Assembly (NCBI GenBank): GCA_963932465.1
Contig: OZ010793.1
Span: forward strand, 259,529,696 to 259,593,695
Source of the DNA: Maratus speciosus
Lineage: Eukaryota; Arthropoda; Arachnida; Araneae; Salticidae
Length of the DNA stretch: 64,000 bases
Direction: 5' to 3'
Below the pieces are notes generated by a model. It searched no databases, had not been told where the DNA came from, and saw only the letters and a program-made list of their open reading frames with translations. The position numbers and the translations under genes are program-made. The stretch's first letter is position 1, and each line of letters starts with the position of its first letter. Positions 21,124 through 31,953 of this stretch are shown in pieces.

Positions 21124-22003
21124 CTTTATATCGTTTTAAAATTTTGAATTATAACTTCGTTCTTAAAGCAGTATTATATAACATTTTATGCTTTATTTCT
21201 TGAACATATAACTTTTCATAACTTTAGAGCTTTTAGAATTTTTTAATTTAAATATTCTTGTCTTTTAACTATGTTTTAACTTTTAAAACCTTGTGTATTG
21301 TCGCTTTCCTTGTGCATTATTTTAATTACACGTATCATCACATTGCTTTCTTCATTTTACTTTGTTTTTTCACTTTTATATTTCTGACAGTATTTTGCTG
21401 TAACTTTTAATTTTTAACTATGTTTTACTCAACTTTTTCTTGGCGCAGCATGTCCCTACAGGGACTTTGTGTCATAAAACTCCAACCAACCAACCAACTA
21501 AATCCATCAAAAAAATTGTAGGTTGCAATTCATAATTTTTTCGAATATTAATTCTATAATTCATATCATAAAATTATAAAAATTGCAAATTCAGCGTATT
21601 TATGTTTGGGTATTTTAGTATTATTGCTACACAAAAAATTAGCACATTAGTAGTATAATTTCAGGAAATAATAATAAAAATATGAAATTGTAATTTAACA
21701 TTAGAAGCACTAAATTTTGAATGTTTATAATTCAAAAACTTATCATTCAAATGACTTGAAATTTGGTGTCTAGGCATAGTTTGAACCAAAGATTTGAAAT
21801 ATCTTGTTAAAAATGGGTATTGGCATTGAAAAAAATGAAGTTTGGTTTCGTTTTAATATGTAGATGCCCCCCTAAGCAAATTTTATATACATTATTTAAA
21901 AGTAGACTTTATTTCCAATCATTCGGTACCAGTACCTTTCTACTATGATAATTTCTTGAGGAGTTAGTAGGGGGTGTTTACTTTCTTTTTCCACGACTGT
22001 ATA

Positions 22004-22697
22004 TTACATCAGTGAAGGGTATGGCCCCTGATACCAGTATTTCGTTCCACTTTTTTCCAAGAAATTTTCAGTGGATTGTGATGTGTTGCTGCTTACTTTA
22101 TCTAGATGCTGTTCAAGAAATTGGTGGCATAGGGGTAGAGATAGTATTTTATGTTTAAAGGTTGGGAGTAAAATATGTTTCTGATAATATGTGGAGTTTA
22201 TCTTAATATTTTTCTCCACTCTTTTTGATTTTAATTTGTCATTACATGCAAAGCCAGCAACAATCATAAAACCTTTTCAAAAACTTTCTTTACAAACATT
22301 GAACCATGTTTTAAGATTTGTTCTTTTCTTTGATGCTAATAAATGGATCTCTTTTTTATTACAATCACTTGAATAGACCCAAGCTTCATCTATTGTAACA
22401 ACATTTTTCATTTTCTCTGGAGAAATGCTTCTCCTAAATACTTCTGCATCGTGTTCTATGTTTGGCAATGTGTCATGGAGAATGACGATGAACATTGTGT
22501 TTTTAGCCTTTTTAAAATTCAAATCAGTGTTAATGATTTTGTTAACAATGGCACTGAGCATTTTAGCGATTTTGCAACAGTCCTTTGACTTGAGGGATTT
22601 TTTTACTATAAAAAAAATCTTACCTTTGCAATATTTGAAGAATTCCTTTTTGTTCTTGGTTACATATTTGGAACAATTTTTCCACTTGATTTTTTAG
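22004..22697 (-). pseudogene. mariner-like transposase relic
   Basis: Minus-strand frames joined by breaks read RSKNQVEKLFQICNQEQKG, then ISPEKMKNVVTIDEAWVYSS, IHLLASKKRTNLKTW, then IVAGFACNDKLKSKRVEKN, KINSTYYQKHILLP, and LEQHLDKVSSNTSQSTENFL followed by KYWYQGPYPSLM. The order is that of mariner transposases: first catalytic Asp in T.DE.WVY, the 'KINs.YY' strand, and a degenerate second Asp motif where LD.a.sHt is expected (here LDKVSSNTS). There is a stop or frame change near 22270 and no third catalytic motif. The piece starts beyond the right end of the Tc1-like element and appears to be a separate older insertion. Non-functional. Confidence 0.7.
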
Positions 22698-22699
22698 AC

Positions 22700-23001
22700 T
22701 TTTCTCCTAAACTTGATAACAACTAAGCCAAAAAACATCAAGTGAAAAGAAGAGTAGTGGGCAAAAATCACTTGAGAAGAGGTGCCAGGCAACTAACACG
22801 CAATGTACGCAGCAACAGAAGAATTACAATTCAACTACTAATTGCAGTACATTACAACTCAGGGTTATTCTAAAGCTGATCTGTATACTATATATGACCG
22901 TTAAACAACAAGTACAACAAGATTCATCACAATATTAGTGTTACGTAATATTTGAATGCTTAGGGCATATGTATTATGCATATTTAAAACTTTTATCAAT
23001 A
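22700..23001. other. nothing recognised
   Basis: The sequence beyond the mariner relic may hold its eroded 5' end, but no inverted end or target duplication could be matched. Confidence 0.3.
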
Positions 23002-23003
23002 TA

Positions 23004-23702
23004 CAGTAGACTCCCTCAAATCCGCACAGCTTGGGACAAGAGGTTGTGCGGATTTCTGGTCATTGCTTTGTTTACATTTTTTAAACAGTATTTGGAATGT
23101 AATAATGCAATCGAAATTGTAATGAAGGCTTGCAGTATGGTAGAATATTAAAATAATTAAGTAAAGTAATTAACTAAAATAATAAAAGATAATTTTAAAA
23201 ATGATTAAATTATTTAAAGTAAAGGTCAAGTAAATAATTAATAACGTATAATTAAGTATGCATAATAAAGATGAGATACATTTTTTTGAATTATTCAATG
23301 AAACTTTCCTCTTAAGTGTATCCTAATAATTCACATTACAAAATCATAAAGTAAGGAAGTTTTATTTCAGGTTTAACCATAGCCTTAATAACCAAAAAAT
23401 CTTGATTAATACATAAATATATTTGGTAAAAAGATTGTGATTACCAGTGATATCAGCAATATCTTGATTTTTTTCAGCAATAAATTTATACTTCCTTCAG
23501 GAAAAAACATGAGTTCAGTCACATTACCGAGAATTAAATATTAAAATATATACAGAATGATATAAAACGAAAAAATTCTGTAATTTTGTCCTTACACCTG
23601 GTGTGGACATGTGATGAACTGAAATGTGAACCGGAATGTAAATGAACTGAAAGTTTCATTGTTTATATCTGCGATGATGTGCGGATTTGAGGGAGTCTAC
23701 TG
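23004..23702. mobile_element. 699-bp Tigger-like MITE
   Basis: Perfect 24-bp inverted ends start cagtagactccctcaaatcc (then gcac). TA duplications are at 23002-23003 and 23703-23704. There is no coding capacity; the interior is AT-rich. CAGTNGACTCCC-type ends with TA duplication fit a non-autonomous pogo/Tigger element. Perfect ends suggest a recent insertion. Confidence 0.9.
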
Positions 23703-23759
23703 TATAAAATTTAGAGCCATTAGATTTGCCATTGCTGTTTCAAGTTTGTATTATTTTTT

Positions 23760-24560
23760 CAACAAGTTTTAAGGAATTTTGTCTGCCTGTGCTCTAACTC
23801 ACGTAAATATAGCCTAGTTCCCATGAAATTCATATGTTTTATTTGAGTTTAGTACGGCATGTTTAGTACTGAAAATAAAATGTGTAGAATTTATGGTTCT
23901 TTTACTGGGCACTTAAAAAAATTCCGTTACATAACAGTCTATGGGAGAAAAGTGACTGTAGTGTTTTAATAATATTACACTATTTTAAACATACTGAAAT
24001 TTATATGTGTATTAAGGCGCTTACTGCAGAATATGGGTCGTAGAATTTATTGTTCATTTACAGAGAAGCACAAAATAATTTGGCTACAGGAACTCGAATG
24101 CTATACAAAATTATTGATGGAAGATGCCTATGAAAAATAATTGCTGGAAGTGTGTTTTTAATTTATGGTACGCGTTTTTAAATTTAACCGTGTTTTATTT
24201 TTTTTTTCATATTACTCGGTGTTTATAAATTCTATAGATCATATACAGGGCTGTGCATAAATTCTCAAGTACATTTCCTTTTATTGATGGAAAATTTCAA
24301 CCGTGCTATGTATTTAACTGAACTAACTTTTAGCATACTTTATAATATACATACAAATCTGTACATCGGCTGCACAAAATTTCTGTTTTTTTTTTCCATA
24401 CATTAACGGTAATTGCAGAAATTGGGTTTGTAAATGCGTTTTTTAAGTTGTTTATTTAGACATTATCTTTTACCTTAATAAACTTTAAAGATTGGTTACA
24501 ATATTCTGAATAGTTGGAAAGTGTTTCATAATCTATGCTGGGCACTGATTTTTCGCTCCT
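23760..24560 (+). repeat. copy of the long dispersed repeat family
   Basis: The head 'ctgcctgtgctctaactcac' near 23785, the body 'aaaattccgttacataacag' with 'tctatgggagaaaa' near 23918-23950, and the tail 'ggaaagtgtttcataatcta' near 24518 give one nearly complete short copy of the family at 6425-10310. Confidence 0.6.
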
Positions 24561-25119
24561 GTTAAATTATAAAGTACTCTCCTTTTCACAGTTTTATTTT
24601 AATTCAAAAAGTAGCCATTTACATGGTATTATAATTAGAACGCCATTCCTATTTCTAGTTACATTTACTACCAGCATTTATGTTTGGTTCTGAGAACCAT
24701 CTGCAAAGTACCGAATTTAAAGTACAAAATATTTTATTATTATTAGATCCAGATTGGTATACAAAATTATTTAAGCAAAAGAGTTGTTTATTGCTATAAA
24801 TCACCAGAACAACATCCTGTCATTTATGAAAAGCACCTCAATCATAGAAAAAATCCACAGCCTAGAGATTGTTACATTTTGGATGAGAATTTAAGAAGTT
24901 TCATTATAAGTCTCTATAACTTTCATTTGTTAAAAAATGGCCATTATACCATCCGCTGAATCTCAGAAAAGGGATAATAATTTATAACTTATATTGAACA
25001 AAAGGTTTGATAGGTATTTGCACAGTTTAAGGTCATTTGATGAAGAAGGTTTTAGAATCTTGAACATCTTTATATGGCATTTAATTATAATGTTATGTTG
25101 ATATTTGTGAGGTAAGTCA
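24561..25119. other. AT-rich intron sequence, nothing recognised
   Basis: No repeat pairing, no extended open frame and no gene similarity was seen. Confidence 0.4.
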
Positions 25120-25740
25120 CAGAAAAACTAGTATGTTGTGGCCATCACAAAACTTTCTTCTATATAAATCACGTCAATTAAATCATTTAATTAGTACAAG
25201 AAATTACATCAATTTAGCACCAATTCATATTAAAGTATATCTGAATTTGAAGTTTGATGGAAATTCGTGCATTAGTTATTGAGATAGGGCTATAGGGGAA
25301 ATTCTGCAAAATGCAGCATAGCAGCGCCACCTTTTGGCGATTCACACCAAAACGTTAACAGCACCAACTCATATCAAGGAGTAGCTAAATCTGACGTTTT
25401 TTTAAAAATCCGTACATTAGTTCTTGAGATAGAGCTATTGCAGAAATCCTGCAAAATGCAGCATAGCAGCGCTACCTGCTGGTCGATTTACACCAAAAAC
25501 TAATCAGCACCAATCTATATCAGGGACTACCTGAATATAAATTTTTATTGAATTCCGTGCATTAGTTCTTGAGATAGAGCGCCTACAAAATTTGTGTCAC
25601 ATACAGACAGACATTTTGTAAAAACACGTTTTTTGGAATCTCTGACCCCTAAAACGTGTAAATCCGTCAAAATCCGGAAGTCGAAAATTTTCATGAATTC
25701 AAATACTTTCTTCTTGTAAAGATAGAAGAAAGTAAAAATA
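25120..25740 (-). repeat. 145-bp-monomer element with hairpin tail, inverted copy
   Basis: Monomer marks 'ttagttcttgagatagagc' occur near 25279, 25423 and 25568 (spacing ~145 bp), together with 'gcagcatagcagcgc-acc'. The end has an inverted repeat tactttcttc (25704-25713) and gaagaaagta (25725-25734). The other end is 'tagtatgttgtggccatcac' near 25130. It is the minus-strand partner of the copy at 25995-30330. Confidence 0.75.
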
Positions 25741-25994
25741 TGACAATGACAGACACATTAATTATATAGCTTCAATCACTGGTCCTAAAATCATAAAATT
25801 TAGAGGATGTGTACATTTTAAAATGTAAATAACTACAGAGGAAGTATATTTTGAAGAAACTTTAAAATAAAGATAATTTAAAAATTAAGTGTTCATTTAT
25901 GTTATAGCTGTCAATCAGTCAACTTCAAATTCTTCAAGCTAATGTTAATTTGTATATTTAAAATATCTCCTCAGGAAATTAATATTTTTAACTT

Positions 25995-28900
25995 CTTTTT
26001 ACTTTCTTCTATCTTTACAAGAAGAAAGTATTGGATTCGTGAAAATTTTCGACTTCCGGCTTTCGACGGATTTATACGTTTTAGAATGCCCAGAACACGA
26101 TTTGATGGTTTTTAGAAAATGTCTGTCTGTCACTCTGTGAGTCTGTATGTGACAAAAATTTTGTGGGCGCTCTATCTCAAGTACTAATGCGCAGAATTTC
26201 ACAAAACTTTATATTTAGTTAGACCTTGATATAAACTGGACCTGATTAGTATTTGGTGAAAATCGCCCAACAGGTGGCGCTGCTATGCGGCATTTTTCAC
26301 GATTTCTGCAATAGCTATATCTCAAGAACTACTGCACGGATTTTCATAAAACTTCAGATTTATTTAGTCCAGGATATAGTTTGGTGCTGATTATTTTTTT
26401 GTGAAAATCGCCAAACAGGTAGCGCTGCTATGCTGCATTAACATGATTATCGCAATAGCTCTAACTCAAGAAAAAATGCACGAATTTTCATCAAACTTCA
26501 GATTCAGTTAATTCCTGATATAAATTAGTGCTGTTGAATTTTTGGTGCAAATCGCCCAACAGGTGGCGCTGCTGTGCTGCATTTTTCACGATTTCCGCAA
26601 GAGCTGTATCTCAAGAACTATTGCACGGATTTTCATCAAACTTCAGACAGGCTCGGACTGGCCCGCCGGCCTGAGGGCCGGTGCGTCCTCGTCCAGGGAA
26701 AACTTCGCGCTCTTAAGTGCCTAAGCATCTCCAATATTTTTTCACTCGTTGTACACATACATTCTTATTAGTGTACTAAATTTCGAATTAATTAATATAC
26801 AGACAACACAAGAGCGGTATTTTTTATTATCACTAAGAAATCAAAGATATAGCGTAGCAATTTCAGGACTGGAAACCAAAGAGGGCATCTTTGGATGCGA
26901 TTAAAAGAGAAAATATGCCCCCCAACGAGAGCTTTAGTAGCCGAATGCGTTGAACGAAATTTTTTCATCGCATTTTTGAATGATGCCTATTAGATTTAAT
27001 CAAATATTTCGCATAGTTTCAGCCCTTTTGCTTTTAATACCTTGCCTCTCCCCCCCCCCCCTCCCTTATAGCCGTCCCTGAATGCACCTATAATCGTGCT
27101 TTTTGAAAATGAGAGAGAAATATCCGAAGGCAAAAATCTTCTATGGATTTTGTTGTTGATTGGAAAACATGATCTTTCTTTTCGGGGAATACAAAATTGA
27201 TGATATACTTTTGGATTACAATCCTGCAAGCTGTGGGATCTCGCAGACAGCGTTTTCTTTCACAAAATCATTTTTTGATAGCTTTATTTAACGATTTTAC
27301 GCGGTTAAATATTGTAGTATTTATTTTGAAAAAAAATTGCTTAATTTAATCAATTGAAAAGTATATCATTAAATAAAGAAGTGACTACTATTTAAAAATT
27401 ATAATAGGTTTTTTGAATAAAAAAAACTTTTCAAAAAAAAAAACTTAAATGAAATATTAAAATGTTTTATTAAAAATGCTTTTTAAAATGTTTTAAACAT
27501 GTTTATTTAAAATACTTATTTAAAATGTTTTTTTAATTATTTTAGTCTGTGTTGAATTTCTAAAAACGTACTGAACTAATTTTGATGAAATTTAAATGGG
27601 ACTGATTAGAGAGTATACTCTTTCAATTAAAAAAAAATCACATGAATCGGTCGCCTAGTTTCAGAGTAATCGGTGAGCATACAAAAAAAAAAAAAAAAAA
27701 AAAAATACATATGCTTCGAAATGAGAACTTCCTCCCCCTTTTTTTAAGTCTGTTGAAAAAACATTGTTTACGGGATCCTGCAGTTTGCAGGAATACAATT
27801 AGTTCTCTCATTTATGGAAACTTATCTCTATGACAATAAGAGTTTTGCAAATCATGGTAAGATTGTGCTTAGAATAGTAAACTTACTCAATCATTTTAGC
27901 AATTTTAGACTAACAAAGCGACTTTTTTTAGGGTGTCCTTTTTCTGTAGAAACCTTTTTATAGTGCGATATCAATTCAGCACTTTATGCATGCATAAAGT
28001 CATTTTTTAAGGATACAAAATATACCTATTATTTTCACATTCAAATAGCCTTATCTTTCAGCATTCCAATAACCTATAATATGTGGTACTTTTACAAAAG
28101 AAGCATCAGATTTAATTTTCAAATTTTCTATTTCCAAAAGGAAAGTATATTTTTGTTCTAAACATAAATGCTTTTAAAACGAAGTTTGCGTACTGAATTT
28201 TTCTTGTGTGAGATGAAGGAGACACCTGCAGATACCACTTTTAAAAATGCTACTTTGTTCATAATATTATTAATAATAAAACAATAAATTGTAACAGAAA
28301 TTGAATTTATGACATTTTTAACTGACTTGATAACTAATTCATATTACGTTAAAGAAATATATTTAAAAAAAAGATTGAAGCTCTTATGAGCTCCACAGCA
28401 ACTCTATTTGCGCCTGGTGAAAAAAATCTTGTTAGCTTTTCTAAAGATCCTTAGTGCATCAATGGTGATTAGTGGGGGGGAAATGTGGTTACTCCTTACT
28501 AATTCCGCTAAAAATAATCGTAAAAAAATATATAGCTACCAACTGACTGAAATAATATCTACTAATTACTGTTATGTATAAATTATGTTTCCGAAGTCGT
28601 CTACTTATTAAGAATTGTACCAAATTTGAATTTTCGAACAATAACACCCATTTTTGACACCTTATTTGAGTTTCTTGGATCAAGACAGCCTGGAAAAAGG
28701 CATTAGTTTATATGCATTATCTTAAATCTTGATAATAGTTTGTATGTATTATCTTAAATCTTGATAAGGTTTGAAGAGTTTAAATTTGAGGATGCTAAAG
28801 TTAGATCCATTTGAGAAACTTAATTTTTATTTTCATAAAAATTATATCTGATTGATGTTTTATTAATTTATTAAAGAAATATACTGAATAGACCGAAAAA

Positions 28901-30330
28901 TATTCCATACTTTTTTTAATCATGAAAATTTTTAATGAAATCGTATTAAAAAATATATTATGAACAAACCACAATTGTTAAAAACATCGATGATGTGTAC
29001 AGCTAGTTTGAATAATTAGTTTTCGGGATATAGAGAAATTTTTTCTTTCCATAATTTAAGGAGATCGTATTGTGTTATCAAAGGAGCCACAGAAAAAAAA
29101 TCGTAGATAGCTACCAGAAGTATTTTGTAGGAGTTTCTTTGATCTAAAGTAAGTTTTTATTAAATTTATAATCCTTGTATAGTTTTACTGGTGACTAATT
29201 GAGTGTTTTAGGTAGTACTTTTTCTTGTAAGATCTTCAATTTATTTTCCGAAATTAGTGATAAACCGCTAATACATTTTGTTTTATAACTGTATTAAGAT
29301 TTAAGAAAAGCATATAAACTATATCTCTTTCCTGGCTAGCAAGTAACTCAAATAGGGTGTCTAATGTGGATGTTATCATTTGAAAAATGAACTTTCGTGT
29401 ACTTTTTAATAGGTAAGACAGCCTCCAAAATAAAATTTATGATAAGAATTTAATAGTAAATATTATTCCAAATCAATTGGTACCTATGTCTTTTCAGGAA
29501 AATTCGTAGGGGGGATCATTTTTTTTTTCTCCAAGGTATCTATCGATAAAAGAAGAAAATAAGAAAGCCCTTGTCTTGATATCAGTCATCTACTACAAGG
29601 TAATCTGTGTTCAACTTGGAGGTTTTAGATAATACATGATTTGTTTCAAAAATTGCGCAGTATTGTGCAGGTTTGGTGTAACTTTAAACATGCACGGAGG
29701 ATAAAGCGAAGTCTTCTGTCCAGAGTTAGAGGTATAATTTAAGCCATTATCATTACTTGGTCCTATGCAAGTGTGTTAAACCCAAGCCAGATACAACACA
29801 AGCAAAGTAAAATTGACTTGAGTTCGTTAAAATTTTTGCGCCCTCTGAAAATCCAAGGTCTGCGCCCTTTACATTGACCCAGTCCGACCCTGACTTCAGA
29901 TTTAGTTAGTCCTTGACATGAATTGACGCATAAATTAATGCTGTTTAATTTTTGGTGTAAATCGCTCAACAGGTGGCGCTGCTATGCTGTATTTTTGCGA
30001 TTTTCGCAATAGCTTTATCTCAAGAACTAATGCTTGGATTTTCAACAAACTTCAGATTCAGGTAAACTTGATATCATTTACTGCTGCTTATTTTTGGTGT
30101 AAATCGCTCAACAGGTGGCGCTGCTATGCTACATTTTTCAGAATTTCCGCTATAGCTCTATCTCAAGAACTAATGCACTAATTTTCATCCAACTTCAAAT
30201 TCAGATATACTTTGATATGAATTGGTGCTAAATCGTTATTTCTTGTACTATTTAAATGATTTAATTGACGTGATTTATATAGAAGAAAGTTTTGTGATGG
30301 CCACAACATACTAGTATTTCTGTGTATTCT
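25995..30330 (+). repeat. 145-bp-monomer element with hairpin tail, split by a hAT
   Basis: Opens with the hairpin tactttcttc (26000-26009) / gaagaaagta (26021-26030), then a leader with 'gtctgtctgtcactctgtga'. Then come six monomers marked by 'ctcaagaactaatgcacgg' near 26176, 26321, 26465, 26610, 30019 and 30162. Each carries 'cgcccaacaggtggcgctgc'. It closes with 'gatggccacaacatactagt' near 30296. The hAT at 26648-29892 interrupts the fourth monomer. No open frame spans the monomers; it looks like a non-coding, non-autonomous repeat of unknown class. Confidence 0.75.
26648..29892. mobile_element. 3.2-kb hAT element with exact 8-bp duplication
   Basis: Ends caggctcggactggccc and, inverted, cagggtcggactgggtca. 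The 8-bp target duplication acttcaga is at 26640-26647 and 29893-29900. Eight-base duplications and CAGG ends are diagnostic of the hAT superfamily. The interior is AT-rich, with a poly(A) run near 27682-27705, a C-run near 27049, and no recognisable transposase. Short frames at 26996-27229 and 28489-28683 show no hAT motifs. Confidence 0.88.
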
Positions 30331-30548
30331 TCCTAAAGGATGTGTTTTTTCCCCTTAGTTGTCAAAATATTTCTAAAATATATATTTAATTTTATATGAT
30401 GCGTTAAAATCTTACTCGCAGTTTGTCATCTTTTAAAAGATAAAATATTAAATTAAGCATAGATTTTAGAAATATTTTGAGAACTAAGAAAAAAGAAACA
30501 TCTTTTAAGAAGAGTGCAAAGAAAAAAGAAGTTAAGATTTTAAATTCC
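30331..30548. other. short AT-rich spacer
   Basis: No feature was recognised between the 145-bp-monomer element and the Harbinger-like element. Confidence 0.4.
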
Positions 30549-30551
30549 TAA

Positions 30552-31541
30552 CAAGGGAACCACTTTTGGTGTTGCTCTCACCTAGCATTGAGATCTGGTG
30601 CATTTTAAAGCCCTATATTATGAAGTTTGAGAATCGATAAAATTTTTCTGTTAAAATAATATTTCTTGATTATACAGCAGCATAATTTTCTGAAAATGCA
30701 ATTTTCGAGACCACTTATCGAACTATTAACATTGAATTTTTTTTTTAAGAAAATCATTTAAAAATAAAAATTAGTTAATAATAAGTATAAAATATTGAGA
30801 AAAGTTTGAAAATTCCTTCAAAAACCCACGAATTGGATTTTGAAAAATTGCAACATTATATTCATATTTTTGGCGGGGAAACAGTTAGCGTTTATTTTCA
30901 AAAGTAGAGCTTTCCGGCAACCTTAGTCAAATGTCGTAGCTGAATTTGTAATAGCTAGAAATTGCAATGTCCGACCTATTTCGCCACAGTAATTTTTCTA
31001 AATTGTGTAAAAATATTAATTTATGATTACTTTTACCGAAGGACCATTTAATACAGCAACATTTCATTTTAAACATTCCAAACTTTATTTCATTCGATTT
31101 CAAAAGAAAATAGTTTGCTTATTTTGTATTTCACTAAAAAATAGTTTTCAATGTCTTTGAAGCTTTTATAGAATTATATTTATTACTTATATATTTATCG
31201 TCTGCATAGAAAAAAAAATAAAAACCTAATATTTGTTTCTTATGCTATCAATTATAAAAAAAATTCGCAATCTGATATAATTCTAGTAATATGTTCTGTA
31301 CATTTTCTCTTTGGATAAAGCGGGCGGAAAATTTGTAGTGCTCTATTTGGCGACTTAAGTCACTTTTGGCACGAAATAAGCAAATAAATATGTAACAATA
31401 AAATATTAAAAGCATAAAAAAGTATATAAAATATTATTTTAACAGAGAAATTTTTTCGGTCCTCTAACTTTTATGTATAGGGCTACAAAACGCAACAGGT
31501 CTCGATGCTAGGTGCAAGCAACATCTAAAGTGGTTCCCTTG
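30552..31541. mobile_element. Harbinger-like MITE with long inverted ends
   Basis: The left end caagggaaccacttttggtg pairs with the right end (reverse complement) caagggaaccactttagatg. Pairing continues about 65 bp through 'cacctagcat-gaga-ctg' to 'agccctata'. The flanks TAA (30549-30551) and TAA (31542-31544) fit the TWA duplication of PIF/Harbinger elements. There is no transposase; 990 bp. Confidence 0.75.
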
Positions 31542-31780
31542 TAAGTAGATATTTTAAATATATAAACACATTCTACAATCACAGGTTTAACATTAGCAAG
31601 GGGAATTTAGAATTTGACTGACTAAAAACCTTAACCATGCTGAAGCATAAATAAAATGTGATAATTTAATAAACTTTGTATAGCTGACAAGAGATAGTTT
31701 ACCTTTTGTATTATAATTACTTTGTTGAAATAATGATTTATTTATATATATATATAATTTTGTTCTTTTTTTTTTATTAG

Positions 31781-31953
31781 GAGAACTATGGATTCCAGCA
31801 AATTCTGAATATGTTACCATGGTATACTACAACACAAATAATCCTGAATTTAACTTATCAGTAGAGCAAGTTAGTAATTCTTGCAAATCTGAGAGCATAC
31901 AAAATCATAAGTCAATAATAAGAAGATGGGCATGGAGCATAACACCTCGATGA
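31781..31953 (+). CDS. CUB-domain protein, terminal exon C
   Basis: A long T tract and TTAG acceptor end at 31780. The exon continues in phase 1 from exon B (joined codon Arg) and reads ELWIPANSEYVTMVYYNTNN, then EFNLSVEQVSNSCKS and a final basic, Trp-rich segment RRWAWSITPR before the TGA at 31951-31953. The 'EYVTMVYYNTNN.EFNLSVEQV' stretch fits the last CUB strands (..m.v.F.sd....GF...y) and the final Cys closes the domain. There is no transmembrane helix, GPI signal or further domain after it, so the protein ends shortly after its last CUB module and is probably secreted. The three recognised exons together supply about 186 residues. Confidence in the frame is high because both joins conserve phase. 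Confidence 0.75.

Larger units (their letters stand above)
19108..21497 (+). mobile_element. full-length ORF1-only non-LTR element (half-LINE)
   Basis: An exact 13-bp duplication, ctaaatccatcaa, lies at 19095-19107 and 21498-21510, so both ends of the insertion are known. The 5' leader is GC-rich and pyrimidine-rich (19108-19649). One intact ORF1 follows (19650-21008). The 3' region ends in tandem 'ccaa' repeats (about 21482-21497) in place of poly(A), common in jockey/CR1-like elements. Between the ORF1 stop and the 3' end there are only 489 bp and no endonuclease or reverse transcriptase. It must have been mobilised in trans. Confidence 0.88.
16105..21999. mobile_element. Tc1-like foldback element holding a Tigger and a LINE
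   Basis: The left arm starts cagacgtggaaaaataaaag. The right arm, reverse-complemented, starts cagtcgtggaaaaagaaagt. Pairing continues for roughly 300 bp (through 'tactggtacc', 'ctacttttaaat', 'aaaatttgcttagggg', 'catctacatatta') at about 75-85 percent identity, decaying inward. CAGTCGTGG-type ends are typical of Tc1 transposons. A TA follows the right end; the left flank reads tt, so the duplication is imperfect. Removing the Tigger (16216-18642) and LINE (19108-21497) leaves about 1.06 kb with no coding capacity. The element therefore predates both. Confidence 0.7.

Noticed and set aside
26996..27229. Minus-strand frame inside the hAT as a transposase fragment
   Set aside because: It contains a Gly run from a C-homopolymer and lacks hAT catalytic or dimerisation motifs.
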